Shown: positions 11,071-24,877 of the stretch, in pieces
Layout: every line of letters begins with the position of its first letter
How positions within the stretch are numbered: position 1 is the first letter of the stretch
Assembly (NCBI GenBank): GCA_030549335.1
Contig: CM060191.1
Coordinates: 56,617,947-56,681,946 of the forward strand
Origin: Pontederia crassipes
Taxonomy: Eukaryota; Streptophyta; Magnoliopsida; Commelinales; Pontederiaceae
DNA length: 64,000 nt
Direction: 5' to 3'
Program-made: the position numbers and the translations under genes
Notes under the pieces: model-generated
Databases searched by the model: none
What the model was told of the DNA's origin: nothing
Seen by the model: only the letters and a program-made list of their open reading frames with translations

Positions 11071-13472
11071 CTAGGGACTGGTATACTCGATCCTCGGCCT
11101 CCTCGGCACCACCACCGTCCGCTGCTGCCGCGAATCGCACACCTGCGTGCTGAACTTGCACCCGAACTTTCTCGTCAATGACTCCCAGCTCCCCGCCGCC
11201 GCGGCCGTCGCCGCCCCTCCCCGGTGATCAATCTTCTCCAACGCCTTCCTCATCCTCGAACATTCCCTCTCCAATCCCATGACCCTGCTCCGCATGCTAT
11301 CCATGTCCAGCCTCAACACCTGGTTCTCCCCCACCGCGGCCCTCCCCCATGCATCCCCCCTCCCCCCCCCTCCTCCTCCTCCTCCTCCTCGCCCCCTCCC
11401 CAATAGCCATCACCTCGTCCTCCGCCACATCCTCCCCCTCGTCGTCCTCAACCTCGGCCTCCGCGTTCATCAGCGTCCCCGCGATCGCCCGTCGCAGCTG
11501 CAATTGCTCGAAGAAGAGCACCTGCACCACCGCGCGCAGGGGCAGCCGCTCGTTCTGGGCGGCGTGGGTGCACGCTTCCAGCGTCAGCTTCTGGCAGTCC
11601 ATGACGCTGCACACCCTCTCCTTCTCCTCCTCCGTTAGCCTCGGATGCGCCTGCAAAAACGTTACCGCCAAAAAACAAAGGAAAAAGGATGCATGCCTTT
11701 TAAAGCTGCCATCAATATGTCCAGTCCCTGCGGAACAACAACTCTTATTGGATTCCCACGTTACTGTACCTTGAGATAGACGTCCACGGCCCTGTAGAGG
11801 CCGTCGTCGAACACCCTGGCGTGTTCCGGCAGCGCGAACGCGAGGTCGCAGAACTTGTCCGGCTTCAGGTTGGCGTCCGACGCGATCTCCGCGAGGTAAC
11901 CGTCGACGAGCTTCCCGACGGCCAGCAACCTGGTGCCGTGGTCGTCGCCTCCCGGGGGATCGGCAAAGGCGGGAATCCTCTCTTCGTTGCCGTCGGCCGT
12001 CGCTGCGCCTCCCCCCTCCTCGAGGCTCGCCAAGAAGTACCCTACGATCCTCTCGATGCAGTCCACGTCATAGAGCGTCTCAACGAGGTACGAGTAGCTC
12101 GGCATCAGGAGGTCGTCGAGTGCGGCGCGGTCGAGCTGCGAACCGATCTTTCTCTCCAGCGCCGCCCTCGAGTCGTCCGACGCGTGCAGGATGTTGACAG
12201 TCCGCAGGAGGCCGGAGAGCAAACGGGTGGCCAGCAGGGCGGAGCTCTTCTCCTGGGGGAGGTTGGAGATGATCGTCTCCAGTAGTTCTCGCTGGTCGTC
12301 CTCGGAAGGCAACGTCGCGGCGGCGGCGTGGTGGCGATTCGACCGCGAGAGCCCCGGGATGGAACGTTTGGCGTAGGAGAGGAGGGAGCCCTCGATGAGC
12401 TCGGGGCGCATATCTTTGGCTTTCATGGCGGAGATCACGCGCTTGTAGATAGGAAGGCTAAGCGTCGTTAGGTCCTCAAACCAGGAATCGTGTAAATTGG
12501 ATGCGGCGGTGGACCGTATCCCGGCCTTCCGCCGGACCCCATTATCGATCCCGTTCCAGAGCCCGGCAGCGGAGTTGCTCGAGCCGCCCCTGGCTTGGTC
12601 AGCGACGACGGCAAGGGCTCGGGCGTTGCCGGCCTCGGGGATGGGCCAGCCGAAGAGGGAACTGAGATCCGCGCCCGAGGCGCGGGCGGCGATGGCGTCG
12701 ATGCATCGTTGGACGAGATCAAGATCCTCGGCGAGAGGGAGGAGGTGCTCGCAGGACTTGAGTGCCCTCGCGGCATCTCGGACGCTCCTGAGAACCGACT
12801 GGGCGAGGAAACGCTCCGTCTTCGCGACAAGGTTGTCCTCGGAGAACTCCTCCGTCATGTCAAGGTACTCGGCGGCGCAGCGAAGGGGAGCAACATTCGT
12901 TGCTGTGAGCTCGATCTTGACACCGTAGCAAAACTTGGCGGCCGTTTCAAAGGCCTCGACGCCGCCGGGGAAATCCGGGAGGCCAATTTGGGGGAAATCC
13001 TCTTCCTCCTCCTCTGCTATTTCCGATTTAACTTCGATCTTTGCTTCTCCTCCTTCCGCGTCATCATCTTCTTCTCTTTGCCCTCGGGGATTTTGTTCTC
13101 GCTCTGTGATCAAATGATGCAGCTTTCTGCTCTTAGACATCAACGGAAACTGCGGAGATGTGGAAAAATCTAATCAATTTTTACCAATTAACAATTAAGA
13201 ACAAAAAAAAAAAGAGGGCAAATTTAGAGGTAAGAAGGTTTCCAGCGTCAACAGCAGCAAACCTTGTGAAGATGAAAGCTCATCTCGCCAACTTCGATCA
13301 CGACATCAGTAGGCAACCCAGTGGTGCAGAACCTGAAAAAGATGAAAAGAAAAAAAAAATCTTTCCTTTAATCTTCAAAAGATGAAAGATTGCATACTTT
13401 CCAACGGTTTCCAATTGAAACTACAGTGTCCTACCACGCTTGACCTCTGGAGCTGAGCTTCTCACTCGCCAT
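11071..13472 (-). CDS. BTB/POZ-NPH3 domain protein (NPH3/RPT2-like, At5g66560 type), frameshifted near the C-terminus
   Basis: Family members are plant BTB adaptors for CUL3 ubiquitin ligases, often acting in phototropin or auxin signalling at the plasma membrane. Exons on the minus strand are 13472-13435, 13332-13263, 13149-11770 and 11650-11071; GT-AG junctions and phases fit exactly. Exon 1 encodes [13 protein letters not shown]. Exon 2 encodes the BTB start ([15 protein letters not shown] ... SFHLHK). Exon 3 opens [15 protein letters not shown] and contains the NPH3 domain ([57 protein letters not shown]). Exon 4 has [24 protein letters not shown] and [13 protein letters not shown], then the usual [16 protein letters not shown] coiled coil and the [13 protein letters not shown] tail. 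These last two parts are in different frames: exon 4 is 580 nt, one base more than a multiple of three. The shift falls in a C/TCC-rich tract at 11349-11400. It may be a homopolymer sequencing or assembly error, or a real allele that alters the last ~110 residues. Expected length is about 688 aa. Confidence 0.88.
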
Positions 13473-16400
13473 TGTTGGTAGCTTACTGAATCCTGCAGGA
13501 GAAAGCTCAGTGGAGGCCTAGTGGATTCGCCATGGCCGCCCTGGTCAAAGCTCCAAGCTTTTGCTAGTCTTTTTTTCTGTATTCTTCACTTTTCGAGTGT
13601 TGTTAAGGCTCAAACTCCTGCGGTTCGCGTGGGACTCAGCAGACAGTGGAGGGAGGGAGCGGAAGAAATCGTTGGATTCCTAACGAGATAGAGGGACAAA
13701 TATGGGCTTGATTGAGCATTGAACAGCGAGTTCTACCTCAAAAGCAGTTAAAAAGGTTTATTTTACTAATTAACTTGTAGAGAATCTCACTCGAACCAAA
13801 GAGGGAAAGGGAAGCAAAGTTTAAAACTATTTCTATTGTGTATTCACCAAAATGTTACGAGGTGTTAATTTTTTGGGGGTAATTTACATCTCAGTTCTAC
13901 TTGCTGCCAACTGGCTTTCTATTCCCTAATATATAGGCTATTCTATTCTAATATATATATTCTTTTCTTCTTGCACTATCTTGTCTTTGAGCTTGTAGGC
14001 TTTGTACTGCTCCATTGTGTTACCTTGTTCAGTTGTCTTTTCTTTCGATCTTTTTATCCCATTGGGGGTTGATGCTTTTTTTGCGACCTTTGGCAGGCAA
14101 CCTGAGTTCATCAATGTTCATCCACCACCACCTGCAACGCATTAAAAAGTCAGAGGAGACATATTCAAATGGTACGCAGTTGGCAAGGTAATGTCTGTTG
14201 GCACTCACGGTACCTTTACAGTAAGCCTGCGTCACTAGTAAATTATGTTCATCAGCCCACGTATTTAATTCGAAAGCCAACATAACACGCTCTTTATGGC
14301 TAATCACATCAAAGTCTACGCTGTTAATATCATCTTCTATGGCACTATTAAGGATGTATACTATGTGGACTCTTACATTTTCCGTTTATTTTTCAGTTCC
14401 TTTATAGAGTGTCAACTAAGTACGAAGTACTCGAGTTGTGTATAACATAAAAATAGTTCACAGTTATTGAAAATATAGATCATGACATAATAACTGTGAT
14501 AATCTTGTCTTCTTAGATAAACTAGGAGGAAAGATATCGACCAGAGAATAATTGACCTAGTAAATTAGACAGTTGTGCATCCTGCAGTTCTGAATTCGAT
14601 CTTTAACCTCTTAACAATTTAAGCTCTTAACATTAACTCCATGTCCATTGGTTCAAAGTTTTGTGGTATAGATGTGATCTGCGATACCTCGAATAGAAGC
14701 GAAACTATTAATTAATAAAACAAAACAATAATAGCCAACATGCCTTTCGGCGTTTGTTAGCTACTCAATTTGCCACAACACAAAAAAACAGTCTTACATT
14801 GTTGTGGTTAGCTGTATGTTGCTGTTGCTTAAGAGTTACATTCATTATTTGTTGACGTATATGAACACACGCGACATTTTGGACAGGAAGAAACGAGAAG
14901 GGATAGGCCTTTGGGACGATGACAAATGATATTTTTGTCTGTTCGTGTACCCTACCCCACAAAATACCTTATTTTGTGGTTTAATGGACATCAATCAGCG
15001 TAGAGAATAATGGATTTTCTCTTTAATGCTCTCCCAAAAAATTATTATACACTGAACAAAGAGGACCAGTGGTTTTAATATATTGTAAGGAACAGAGATA
15101 ATGTGGCACTGGTCCAATTCAGAGCTTTATGGGTAGCGGAAAGAAACATTTCCGTTGGATGTCCTCTGGTTGGTGGTGATTGTGGAACTGCATAAGTATC
15201 TGCTGAAAGTAAAGGCATGAACAGCAAAAGATATGGGATAAATCCTAAAGGTAACACGTCAAAGAATCGTAAGCCAATGGTCAGCGAAAGTAAAGTTTAT
15301 CTGAGACTGAGGGGGTTGAAAACACCACATGCTCCTCGTGTGGGGCTCTTGGTTCTGCAGAAGGATCTCAAAAGAGATTAGGAGGACAACTTATTTCTTC
15401 GACAGTAGAACCTAAGCCCTCTCTGATTAGTTTTTTGGTAAGGCCTTAACCCATCCTAACGCATGTCAGATCCACAAGGATTGTTAGCTAATCCTACAAA
15501 TTTATCGAACACTAATCAGCTGCATTAGGTAAACTTGCATTCCATATAATTGCTGTAATTGGATTGCATTTCTCTCTCATCAAAACGTGACAAGCATTAT
15601 TGTTGTTCGTAGTTGAGCTTTCTTGCACCGAAATATGTACATGAGATGGATCTGTCATTCTTTTTGCACAGGCATTGCAGGTAAAAATGCGTCTTTGCAG
15701 CTCAGCTTCTTCATGCATGATTCGTGATTCTTCCTTCACGGAGAGTGTCAGAAACGGTTCTGTTATCCTCTGCAGTCTGGACTCTGGATAATTCTTTTGA
15801 GCCAATAATTGCTCGAGGAAAATTAGATGGAGGAAGGTGTTGTCGTCGTTCTGTTAACAATGAGACAGTCAAAACCGAGTGAGCACTGCAGGCTGGCTGG
15901 TGGGCACAGGTTGATGCCGCGTCTTTCGTTTGTGGCTAGTGCTGATCCCTCGCGGAATAAGACACCAAATTAGCGATTGGCTTCACTGCGTCCAAAGTCC
16001 CCACACGCCAAGGAGCGCCTTGAGAGGGTGCGGAAACTGTACCATGCTTTTCTATATTTTTCACATGCACCAAAGGAGTTAGACCTCGCGCATATAAATG
16101 GAAAAGATATTTTCTCGTACCTTTCCACTGCTAAAGTTTTATTTTCTATAATTTGTAGGAGCTACATAATCTTTTTTTTTTCCTTGGCGTGGTGCAGCAA
16201 TAGGAATTTACTGACTCAAAAGATTTCCACTTCCAATTTTTACAATACAATTGTTTGACTCGTAACATAACGCCACGATAAAAAAGAAAGAAGGATGCTA
16301 CGGTCAAACCATAGCACCCAAAGTCTACCAATTCGACTTTTGAATTATCCACGATCTATGGAAAATTGATAGTTATCAATTTTTCATTGTTTCGTTTTTT

Positions 16401-17020
16401 TTTTCTCCTATTCTTCGTTTGCATGCATCAGGCGTGATATTTCATTTGCTCTTCCTTCCCTCACAACGAGCAAGGGACGATTTCAAATGAGAAGACGCCA
16501 GAGGATATGACTAAAATGCTGGAACACGAAGAATGCAACCATCGTCAATAAGATGTCTTAAACGGGACCAAATAATCAGTCTACATGCTCACAAATCCCT
16601 TGGGTCATGAATTATATCTCAAAACTCCTGGAGAGTCTTACACAAATCATTTTCATACGTTTCATATTGATCTGCTAATTTAACATCTTAGAGCATATAA
16701 CCACAATTTATTATTGTATTGGGTTCTTACTGTAATGCTCCAAATTCATCCCCATAGCAAAGATCAATCTGAAGATGATATAAATACTATCACTTTGACT
16801 ATTATTGGTCACCAAATATGACACATCAACGGAAGAAATGAATGAATGAATGAAAACTAATGGAGAAGAGTTATAAAGTGCGAAAGTTCAAAAGTTATTA
16901 CAAAGTTTTATAAAATGCTCTAAATTATTACATCAAATTTCATGTTAAAACTTAAAAAGAAAGATAAGTAGGTCCCTAAGTTCTTATGCTTCGTTGTCGC
17001 CTAACTATCATTGCAACACA
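13473..17020. other. Upstream region of the NPH3 gene; no recognised gene
   Basis: The first few hundred bases should hold the 5' UTR and promoter of the minus-strand NPH3 gene. Beyond that, only short ORFs without recognisable domains occur (14029-14307 and 15512-15805 on -). Composition is ordinary AT-rich intergenic DNA. No element termini were found. Confidence 0.5.
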
Positions 17021-17310
17021 GGGGCGGACCCACGTGTACTCCAAGGGGGGGCCCTAGCCCCCCCTAAATTTTGAAAAAAAATTAATTATATATGTATTAA
17101 TATAATAATTTTATAATTAAAAGTTGTTAAAATCTATTATATATTGAAGTTACGCAATTGTAAATGCATCTACTTGCTTGCTACAATGGCAATGACATAT
17201 TAAATATTTGACAAGGTTGAGGGTTAAACCCATCTACATTTATATATTTTTTAACTTGGCCCCCTCATTATTTTGGCCCCCCTTAGTAATTTGTTCTGGG
17301 TCCACCCCTA
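17021..17310. mobile_element. hAT-type MITE, 290 bp, 8-bp TSD
   Basis: Ends read ggggcggaccca and tgggtccacccct(a), giving imperfect terminal inverted repeats (GGGGYGGACCCA). Flanks are the exact 8-bp direct repeat gcaacaca (17013-17020 and 17311-17318), the TSD length of hAT transposons. The interior is AT-rich and non-coding, so the element is non-autonomous. Confidence 0.88.
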
Positions 17311-19785
17311 GCAACACATCACTTCTTCCACCATTTTTTATTTGGCTGAGCATATGGAAATAATTCTCTCATGAACTTTACAATCCAAGTGGAAAACTAA
17401 TGACAATATAAAATGAATAATATGCAATTAGAATGAATTGATAAATTTAGATCAAGGACATATCTTTGCTGGAGATGTGAGTCAGATGATTATAACAATA
17501 AAGGTTAGACATTATCAGTAAGCATGTAATCAATGAGCTATAACATATTGGACAATATCATTTAACAATTACGACAACAATGATATGATAATCAATGATA
17601 CAAATACAATGATTCAGTAGACATGTTTGGTATCAATAATTCCATAGTCATAATTGGTAACAATAATTCAATAACTATGTATGGTAACAATGATTTGATA
17701 TCCATATTTGGTAATAATGATTCAATAATTATGTACGGTAACAATGATTTAATATTCACATTCGATAATAATGATTCAATAGCAATATCAATGCCTCGAT
17801 AACAGTATTAATGATTTAATAACGATATCAATGTCTTAGTAATGATATCAATGATTCAATAACGGTATCAATGTCTCAGTAATGGTATCAATGATTTGGT
17901 ATTTCATTAGCAATGCTTCTGTAACTTTGTTCAATGATTAGGTGATTAACAAATAGGTGGCTTTGACGGTGATTTTGAAATTCCTCATCCTTTCATGATT
18001 ATAGGATGGTCTCTTTATTTAATTTTGTGTGCGCCGAACAAACAATATAACCGTGTGACTTCTAAGGAGGAAATGGAATGATCCTTAATAATGAATGATA
18101 ACGATAATGCACTTGGTTTGGACTGACAACCCAGTGTTTATCTTATTATCATTTTGATATTAATTGATGAGCAAAACAAATCAATAATATTATAATGATG
18201 GTACAATAAATCACAAGTGAAATGAATAATCAATTATGAGTACCTATATAATCAAATTGGAGGATAAAGTGATAAATAAATAATGAGATACTGTTGGATA
18301 TATGCGGACAAATTCGACTTTCAGTCACAGTAAATAAATTATAACTTTATTTATCGATGTTATATTTCATCACTTTTATTTTTTTTCTAAAAATAGACAA
18401 TTAGAGGTTTATGCAAAAACATTTCATATTTTAATTCTTTGTCAATTATTCTCATAAAATGTCACAATGCATTTAAACTTATTTTGTTATGATGTCTTCA
18501 TAGGTGAGACATGCAAAAATTACAACTCAATCTACAAAGATTATTTTTCAACAATTCTAGTTGGAAAAGAAATGATCTCTTTTGAATTATCATATTTGTA
18601 TCATGCCAATATTGTTTTTAGCATATTTTATAATTTTTTTCACTACTGTTTGTGACAACTTGACAACATGATGTTATTTCATAAATAACTTTTGATCCAT
18701 AACTCTAATTGACATGATTCTTAATTTTATGAAAATAGACTTCAAGGTATGTCATTCATAATTCTTTCAACATTTAAGGATAATAAAATACTATCCAAAA
18801 TTATTTAATAATTTTCATTATAAAATCTAGACAGCAAGGAATGGAGGAAACTTAAACAATATTTTATCAAAATTTAATCAGAACTATTCTAAGGAAATTA
18901 ATCAAGGTGATTCCTAGTCCATCCACCTCGATTTTGTGTTGATCGATTGTCCCCTTGAACACCTCCCAAATCTTGTGCCGATGTGCCCCATTCTCTGCTA
19001 TTTTTTTCTTTTTGGTTGCTGCAAGTCCTTCGGCTAGAGGGCTAAGAGGGGAGAGTCTCGCGGTCAACAATGAAAGAGGAAGGACGAGGTGGCTGTTACA
19101 TATGGATTAAAACTATTCGATTAGGTTGTAATTGGATATAACTAATTGTCCATAAGTTATAGGGTTAAAAAATTGTGGCTTTTATCTCATTTGGTTGTTA
19201 TACTAGGTTGGTTATTATGGAATGACAACTGGTCATTTATTGCATTTGATTTGATTTAACTAGGTTGAGTTGTTACACTTAACATAGGATAGGATGATAA
19301 AGCTTTGTTAATCCCATATTAATTTTCTCAATTCTTCCTTATTTTAATTAGTTCATTCATGAAACTTTTGATATGAGCTTTCATTTAAACTTGATAGATC
19401 ATTTTCATGGAAATGCTTATTTTTGTTAATCACAAGCAACTTGTGTTTGCCTTTTTCTAGTTTGATCCAAATCATGGCATTCATGATATGTTAAGGCATT
19501 GAGTTATCATTAGTTCTTCCATGATCTTATTTTAATATTATTTTTATTTACTTTTTTTTCATTTCATTCTTTTTTTTTGTTGGATTCAATTAACCCTCTT
19601 TTCATTTCTCTTTTTTTTTTCTTTTTTGTCATGGGATTCAACTAATCTTTTTTTTTTCTTTTTAAGCGTAACCATATGCTTACAAAAGACTTAATATTTT
19701 CAATAAAGATGAAATTATAATTAGGATTAAAATCCTAATAAGAAATACATAAATGTATCATTTAAAAGTTAATCATTCTACTTAT
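17311..19785. other. AT-rich intergenic DNA with degenerate short repeats
   Basis: From about 17590 to 17920 a degenerate phrase related to ggtaacaatgattcaata recurs many times (caatgattca, aatgatttaat, tatcaatgtct), giving a decayed minisatellite of mixed period. T-rich tracts occur near 19550-19660. No gene is recognised; short ORFs at 18467-18655 (+) and 18867-19070 (-) have no domain. Confidence 0.5.
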
Positions 19786-20190
19786 GGCATGTTTGGCCAA
19801 GCTTATAAGCAGTTTTGAAGAAATCTTCCTGTTTGGTAACTAAAAAAAGAACTAATATATAAGAACTTATTTTAACTGCTTATAAGTAAAAAAATAAGCT
19901 AGGAGATCCAGCTTATTTTGCCCCCAACTTATTTTGTGTGAGAAAAAAATTGATTAGTTTGATGAAAAATGTATTATTTTGCCCTTATAATATACATAAA
20001 TTTCTTCATATATTTAATCTATCATAATATTAAGAACTTTTTGGTCATTTCACTAAAATAATAACTTATAAGTTTTTTATTACTAAACACGTAACTGCTT
20101 ATTTTTTAAAATCAGCTTCGGCCATTAAACTACTTATCAAAATTTCAACTTATCAACTATTTTATATCAGCTAAACCAAACGGACCCTTG
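19786..20190. mobile_element. Possible MITE with imperfect inverted ends
   Basis: The left end (catgtttggccaagcttat) and the reverse complement of the right end (ggtccgtttggtttagct) share GTTTGG followed by AGCT and TATAA. Similar sub-terminal 'cttataagc' phrases repeat inside. This resembles common plant MITEs with 'GTTTGG...CCAAAC' ends. No clear TSD is visible, so boundaries are approximate. Confidence 0.4.
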
Positions 20191-21908
20191 GTAATAAATA
20201 CTTTTCAAATCCCATGTATCGGCATAACTAATTTTATTAAACAAAATAACAAGAAAATAACATGATTATCATTTAAAAGCTAGACATATGAATAACTAAT
20301 TTCATCACGGTGACTATAGTCTTATCACCGTGACTATAGTTTTATCCAAGCAAATATTTTAATAATATAATTTAATATATATTTCAATATTACTACAGAA
20401 AATAAAATTAAATAAAAAATATTAAGATCTATCCTTTCGATAGAGGACAAGACCACATCACACATTCCTAAAGATGAATGAGGATGAAAGGGAATGAAAG
20501 AACAAAATATATGTTGTGAAGAAGTATAAAAAGTTGAAGATTATAATGATAAGTTAGTTAGTTTGATCAACCAAAAATTATAAAATAAACTTTTTACTTT
20601 TTTTACAAATTGACAAATAAGCATTTACTTTCTTCTTCCAAATATTATTATCAAACAAAAAAAATATAAAAATACTTATGAGTCGTTTTGAGTTACTTAT
20701 TCAAATATCATCTTGCAAGTATTTTTCTTATCATTATAAAGTAAATGTCAAAGGAAAATCCCTCTTTCATAAGTTTAAATCCTAACAATATTAGTAGCAC
20801 AAACAAAACCTTCAACCGCTCTACTTAAAATTAATTGGGCAATAAGATTTTTTTTATTTCTGTCTATTTTTACTTTCATCCTTAAACTACAAACATATTC
20901 AATTACTATTCCAACTTGTCCATTGTACTTTACCGCCACTCTTTCGTATTTAATTTCACATTTACCCTTTTAACTATACTTGAAATTTCTTTACCTGATA
21001 TATATTAGATATATTAATTAGTATAAGAAAAAAATGAAATAACTAAAATATGCATACTTTATGTTTTTTGTTTTGTTTCATTTATTCAAATTTGACGTCG
21101 GGCAAAGTAAAATGGTTGGAATAGCTTAATTATGAGATAAGTGAATAGTTTAAGATTAAGAATAACTTAAAGGACAACAGAAGAAAAATTGACTGAAAAA
21201 CTCAAGATAATTTATATGCAATTTACAGTAATAATATTTGTGAACCAATGCAATCTCCCCCTTTGCAGTAATGTCAAAAGAGCGGTCTGTAGGTTCCAAA
21301 TATTGGAGCACGTTCAGTTCATTCTTTTCATGTGACCAGGCATTTGTATAGCACATTTGTCAATAAATGATAACATAACTGCAAGAGTTGGATTCATTAT
21401 TAGCTTCTTTGTGCCATACCTTGCTTCCATTGATAAAGGATATGGCATCTACGCAATAATGCCTCTTCTGTCTGCCTTTCAAGCTAAAGAATACAAAATA
21501 ATTTGCCTGGCAACTTCCCAACAACCTCACCTTTATTATTTGAAGTGAGCAAAGCTGAAAGAAACCCAAATATTTTAAAAGAGAAAAAAACCAGCTCTCC
21601 AGATTCTTACTTGTTTTGAATATTCACAAGCTTATGTCCACAAGATTAGTGATCTACTTAGACGTAAGGCCTTCAAAGGCATATGTGACTTGAGGCCTTT
21701 ATTTCTCTTTGCCGATGTAGGAGAAAAAAGAAGAAAATAACTAGATGTAGCTAAAAAGTAATCCACTGTCTTCAACCATTTGTAACTGACCAACCATCAG
21801 AAGGTAGTGAATTCATATAAAATTATTTTTCATGATTAGAAAATATATTCGTAGTCCTAATATAAAAATATAAATTGATAATCAATAAAAAAACATTAAA
21901 TTATGAAG

Positions 21909-21949
<41 letters not shown>

Positions 21950-22494
21950 AAAAATGGTGAAGTAGCAGGCCGAGGTGGCTTTCATAAACTTTTAAGGATG
22001 TCTGGCTCGTTAAAATCTGACAGGTAACAACATATATGACAAACTCAGCAAGCCCTTTACTCTTTTTGAAAAATATTTTCTTTTCAAATTCAATATTATT
22101 CTATCCCCTTTTTTGTATTTTCTTTTCTTGATGCATTAGTAAAGTAATATAAAAATTAAGTCATCATTTTTTTCTTTAGTTTTCTCATATTTTTTCTTAA
22201 TATTTTATCTTGTTATTCATTTGTTCACTTTAATATTTTTTTCATTAATGATAGAACAAATCAAAATAATAGATAAACTACTTATATTCTATTATTATTA
22301 GTTATTATTGATAGACACTAAGCAATAGTTAATTTTATTTAAATACTTAATATTAATGAATTAACGGTTCCATCGGCTTGTTAATTAGTGATGAGTATAT
22401 AGGATGTCGGTCTTTGAGATATTGAATAAATATGTTAAAAATAATGTATGATTAGTTCGAGTTCGATAATCTATCGAATAGATTTGTACAATTA
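20191..22494. other. AT-rich intergenic DNA without recognised gene
   Basis: It includes a short direct repeat of ccgtgactatagt near 20310-20342, small domainless ORFs (21156-21569, both strands) and a TA microsatellite. No gene or element could be assigned. Confidence 0.5.
21914..21946. repeat. (TA)n microsatellite
   Basis: About 33 bp of pure alternating TA, with no other feature around it. Confidence 0.95.
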
Positions 22495-23021
22495 AGGACA
22501 ATCAGGAGAAATTCCCATGTGCTAGCCCTTTCATCATCATATAATTATAATAAAATTATTTTTTTATCACTATCATGGAAAACTTTAAACAATAAAATAA
22601 TCAAAACTTTTCTTTTAAGCTAATATCAAATGTTCACGCACCATCTCTAACATAAATAGTTTAATAGACTCAATTATTACATCATGACTTTATTCATCAT
22701 TATGACATATGCAACCATACCATCATGAATTGAGTCGACATTACTTGAACGAATTCAGAATGTAATGTTTCTCACTTATAATATGTAAAACTCAGGCAAT
22801 ATAATGATCTTAATTAGGATACTACATTATGCATTCTCATATATAGAAAAAAATGCATGAACAACATGAGTTAAACATGATCTTCTATATATCAATCATA
22901 ACTTCACATCTTTCAATCTAACATCATCATGAATAACATGAGTATAACATTTAAACAATTATCATCACACTATTAGTACAGAATATATAAATATCATCCA
23001 TCATCAATAGGCACATTAATT

Positions 23022-24202
23022 TGTTAGAACAAAGTTTTAATGATATATAAAATTATATTTTAATGATACAAACTTCGAAAGATTAAAGTTAAATGTTGAA
23101 AAAGTTTAAAGAAAAAATGACAACTTTATGCACTACACTTTGATTAAATAATTAACTGTGATCTTACTACATTCTGGATGAATGATGAATATAAAAAATT
23201 ATAAAGAATTCAAGATTATTTAATTTGAATAACTGTGTAAAAAATTATGATCAAAATAGTGCAGGTCAGTCAACCTGTCGGTCGAAGCAAAGAAAGCTGG
23301 TCGAGACAATATCGGTCGACCGATCAATACATGAACTACCCAGTTCTACCGGTCGATGTTGAGACTATAACGATCGATGGATCGGTCGACGCCGAGACCA
23401 TACCGGTCGAATGACCGATCGATAGTCCGGTCGACCGATCAATCGCAGAAGTTGGAGAAATCGCGCAACGATCACATAGTCCGGTCAACCGGTCCAGATG
23501 TGTAGTCGACTGGTCTCCGGGTCAAATGAACAATAACTACTATTTTTTAAGGAGAAAATTATGGAACTGAACGAATTTTCCACATGTTGAAGCCTATAAA
23601 AGGAGTGCCAAAGTCAGAAACAAATGCATCCATCCATGCATTGAAGAAAAAACTTCAAATTATCAAAAGAAGACCTTTTCCTTGAAGTTATCATTTTAAG
23701 TTTTCTTTTCTTTCTCTCTTCTTTTCTTGTGAGCATTCTATTGTAAAAGAGAGAAATAATTTTTCAAAAAGATTGTGAGAACTCCTATGTGAAAGAGATT
23801 CCAAATCTTACCTCTTGAGCGAGAGAAAAGATTAGGTTCTTAGGAGGAAAAGTTTGCCTTGTCAAGAAAATGTATCTGTGTAAAGGGCTTTCTTCCTTGC
23901 CCCATTTGGAACAAAGGAAGTGTCTTAGTAGAATCTCCGACGGTCTCGAGATCGATAAGTCAGAGCGAGAACGTATGTCAAAGTGTGGTTGAACCTCGTC
24001 AAGAACCACCTGTATTATATATCGTGTTTGATTTCTCTCTCTCCCTCTCTTTCTCATATTGTGTTTGATGTGATGTGAATTGCATTGATTTAAAATATTT
24101 AAAGAATCAATTTTAAGTTTTCACGACATGTTTTCCTAAATCGATTGATTTCGTTTTACAACACCAATTCACCCTCCTCTTGGTGTTCTTTGGGATTCAA
24201 CA
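23022..24202 (+). repeat. 5' LTR of the SIRE-like element
   Basis: It begins TGTTAGAAC and ends ggattcaaca, immediately before the primer-binding site. A TATAAAAG box lies at 23595-23602. U3 contains a cluster of ggtcgaccg/gaccgatc repeats at 23277-23525. The downstream part (cttacctcttgagcgagagaa) is shared with all SIRE-like LTRs in this window. Confidence 0.88.
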
Positions 24203-24292
24203 ATTGGTATAAGAGTAAATTGCTCTTGTTTTAAGATCTAATCGTTTTAAGATTTAATCGTCTTGTTTTAATATTTAACCATCTTTAGAGCT

Positions 24293-24877
24293 ATGACGTT
24301 AAGTGGATTTAGTTTTGTCGAAGGACAATCAATTAGTCATCCTCCCATTCTAAATGCATCTTTTGCATATTGAAAAATTAGGATTCAATCATACATATGT
24401 TCCATTGACATTGACACGTGGGACATTGTTGAAAAAGGTTATTACTTACATGAAAATTTACCTACAAATTTTAATGAAAGAGAATTTTTTTTTTGCAAAA
24501 CTTGATTGGAAAGTCAAAAATATTTTTTATTGTGCTTTGGATTCAATAGAGCTTAATCGGATTCAAGTTGTGGAAGTGCAATTGAGATTTGGGAGAAGCT
24601 CATTGTTATTTGTGAATGAACTGATAATGTTAAGGAATCTAGACTAACTATTTTAAATCATTAATATGATTATTTCAAAATGCATGATACTGAATCCATA
24701 AATGACATGAGCGAGCCAAGAACTAACCCTAAAAAAGTGAAAAAATTTCTCAGGTCTCACTCCTCCAAATGGCATATGAAGAGGACTGTGATTGAAGAAA
24801 GAGATTTGAACAAATTAGATTTTGATGACCTTATTGATTCACTTCTAACCTATGAGATCTCAATCCAAGAAGATTAA
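24293..24877 (+). pseudogene. Degenerate copia gag (UBN2-type) remnant
   Basis: Fragments in shifting frames match the intact gag frame at 60865-62427: LDWKVKN...FYCALDS, then EPRTNPKKVKKFLRS..SSKWHMKRTVIEERDLNKLDFDDLIDSLLTYEI in separated pieces. Stops and frameshifts interrupt it and the zinc-knuckle part is missing. It is a non-functional capsid-protein relic. Confidence 0.8.

Noticed and set aside
11821-13173. Several 120-190 codon frames on + across the NPH3 gene
   Set aside because: Antisense shadows of the GC-rich NPH3 exons; no recognised domain.
14029-15805. Small minus-strand frames (92 and 97 codons) as genes
   Set aside because: No recognisable domain, no splice or codon-bias support.
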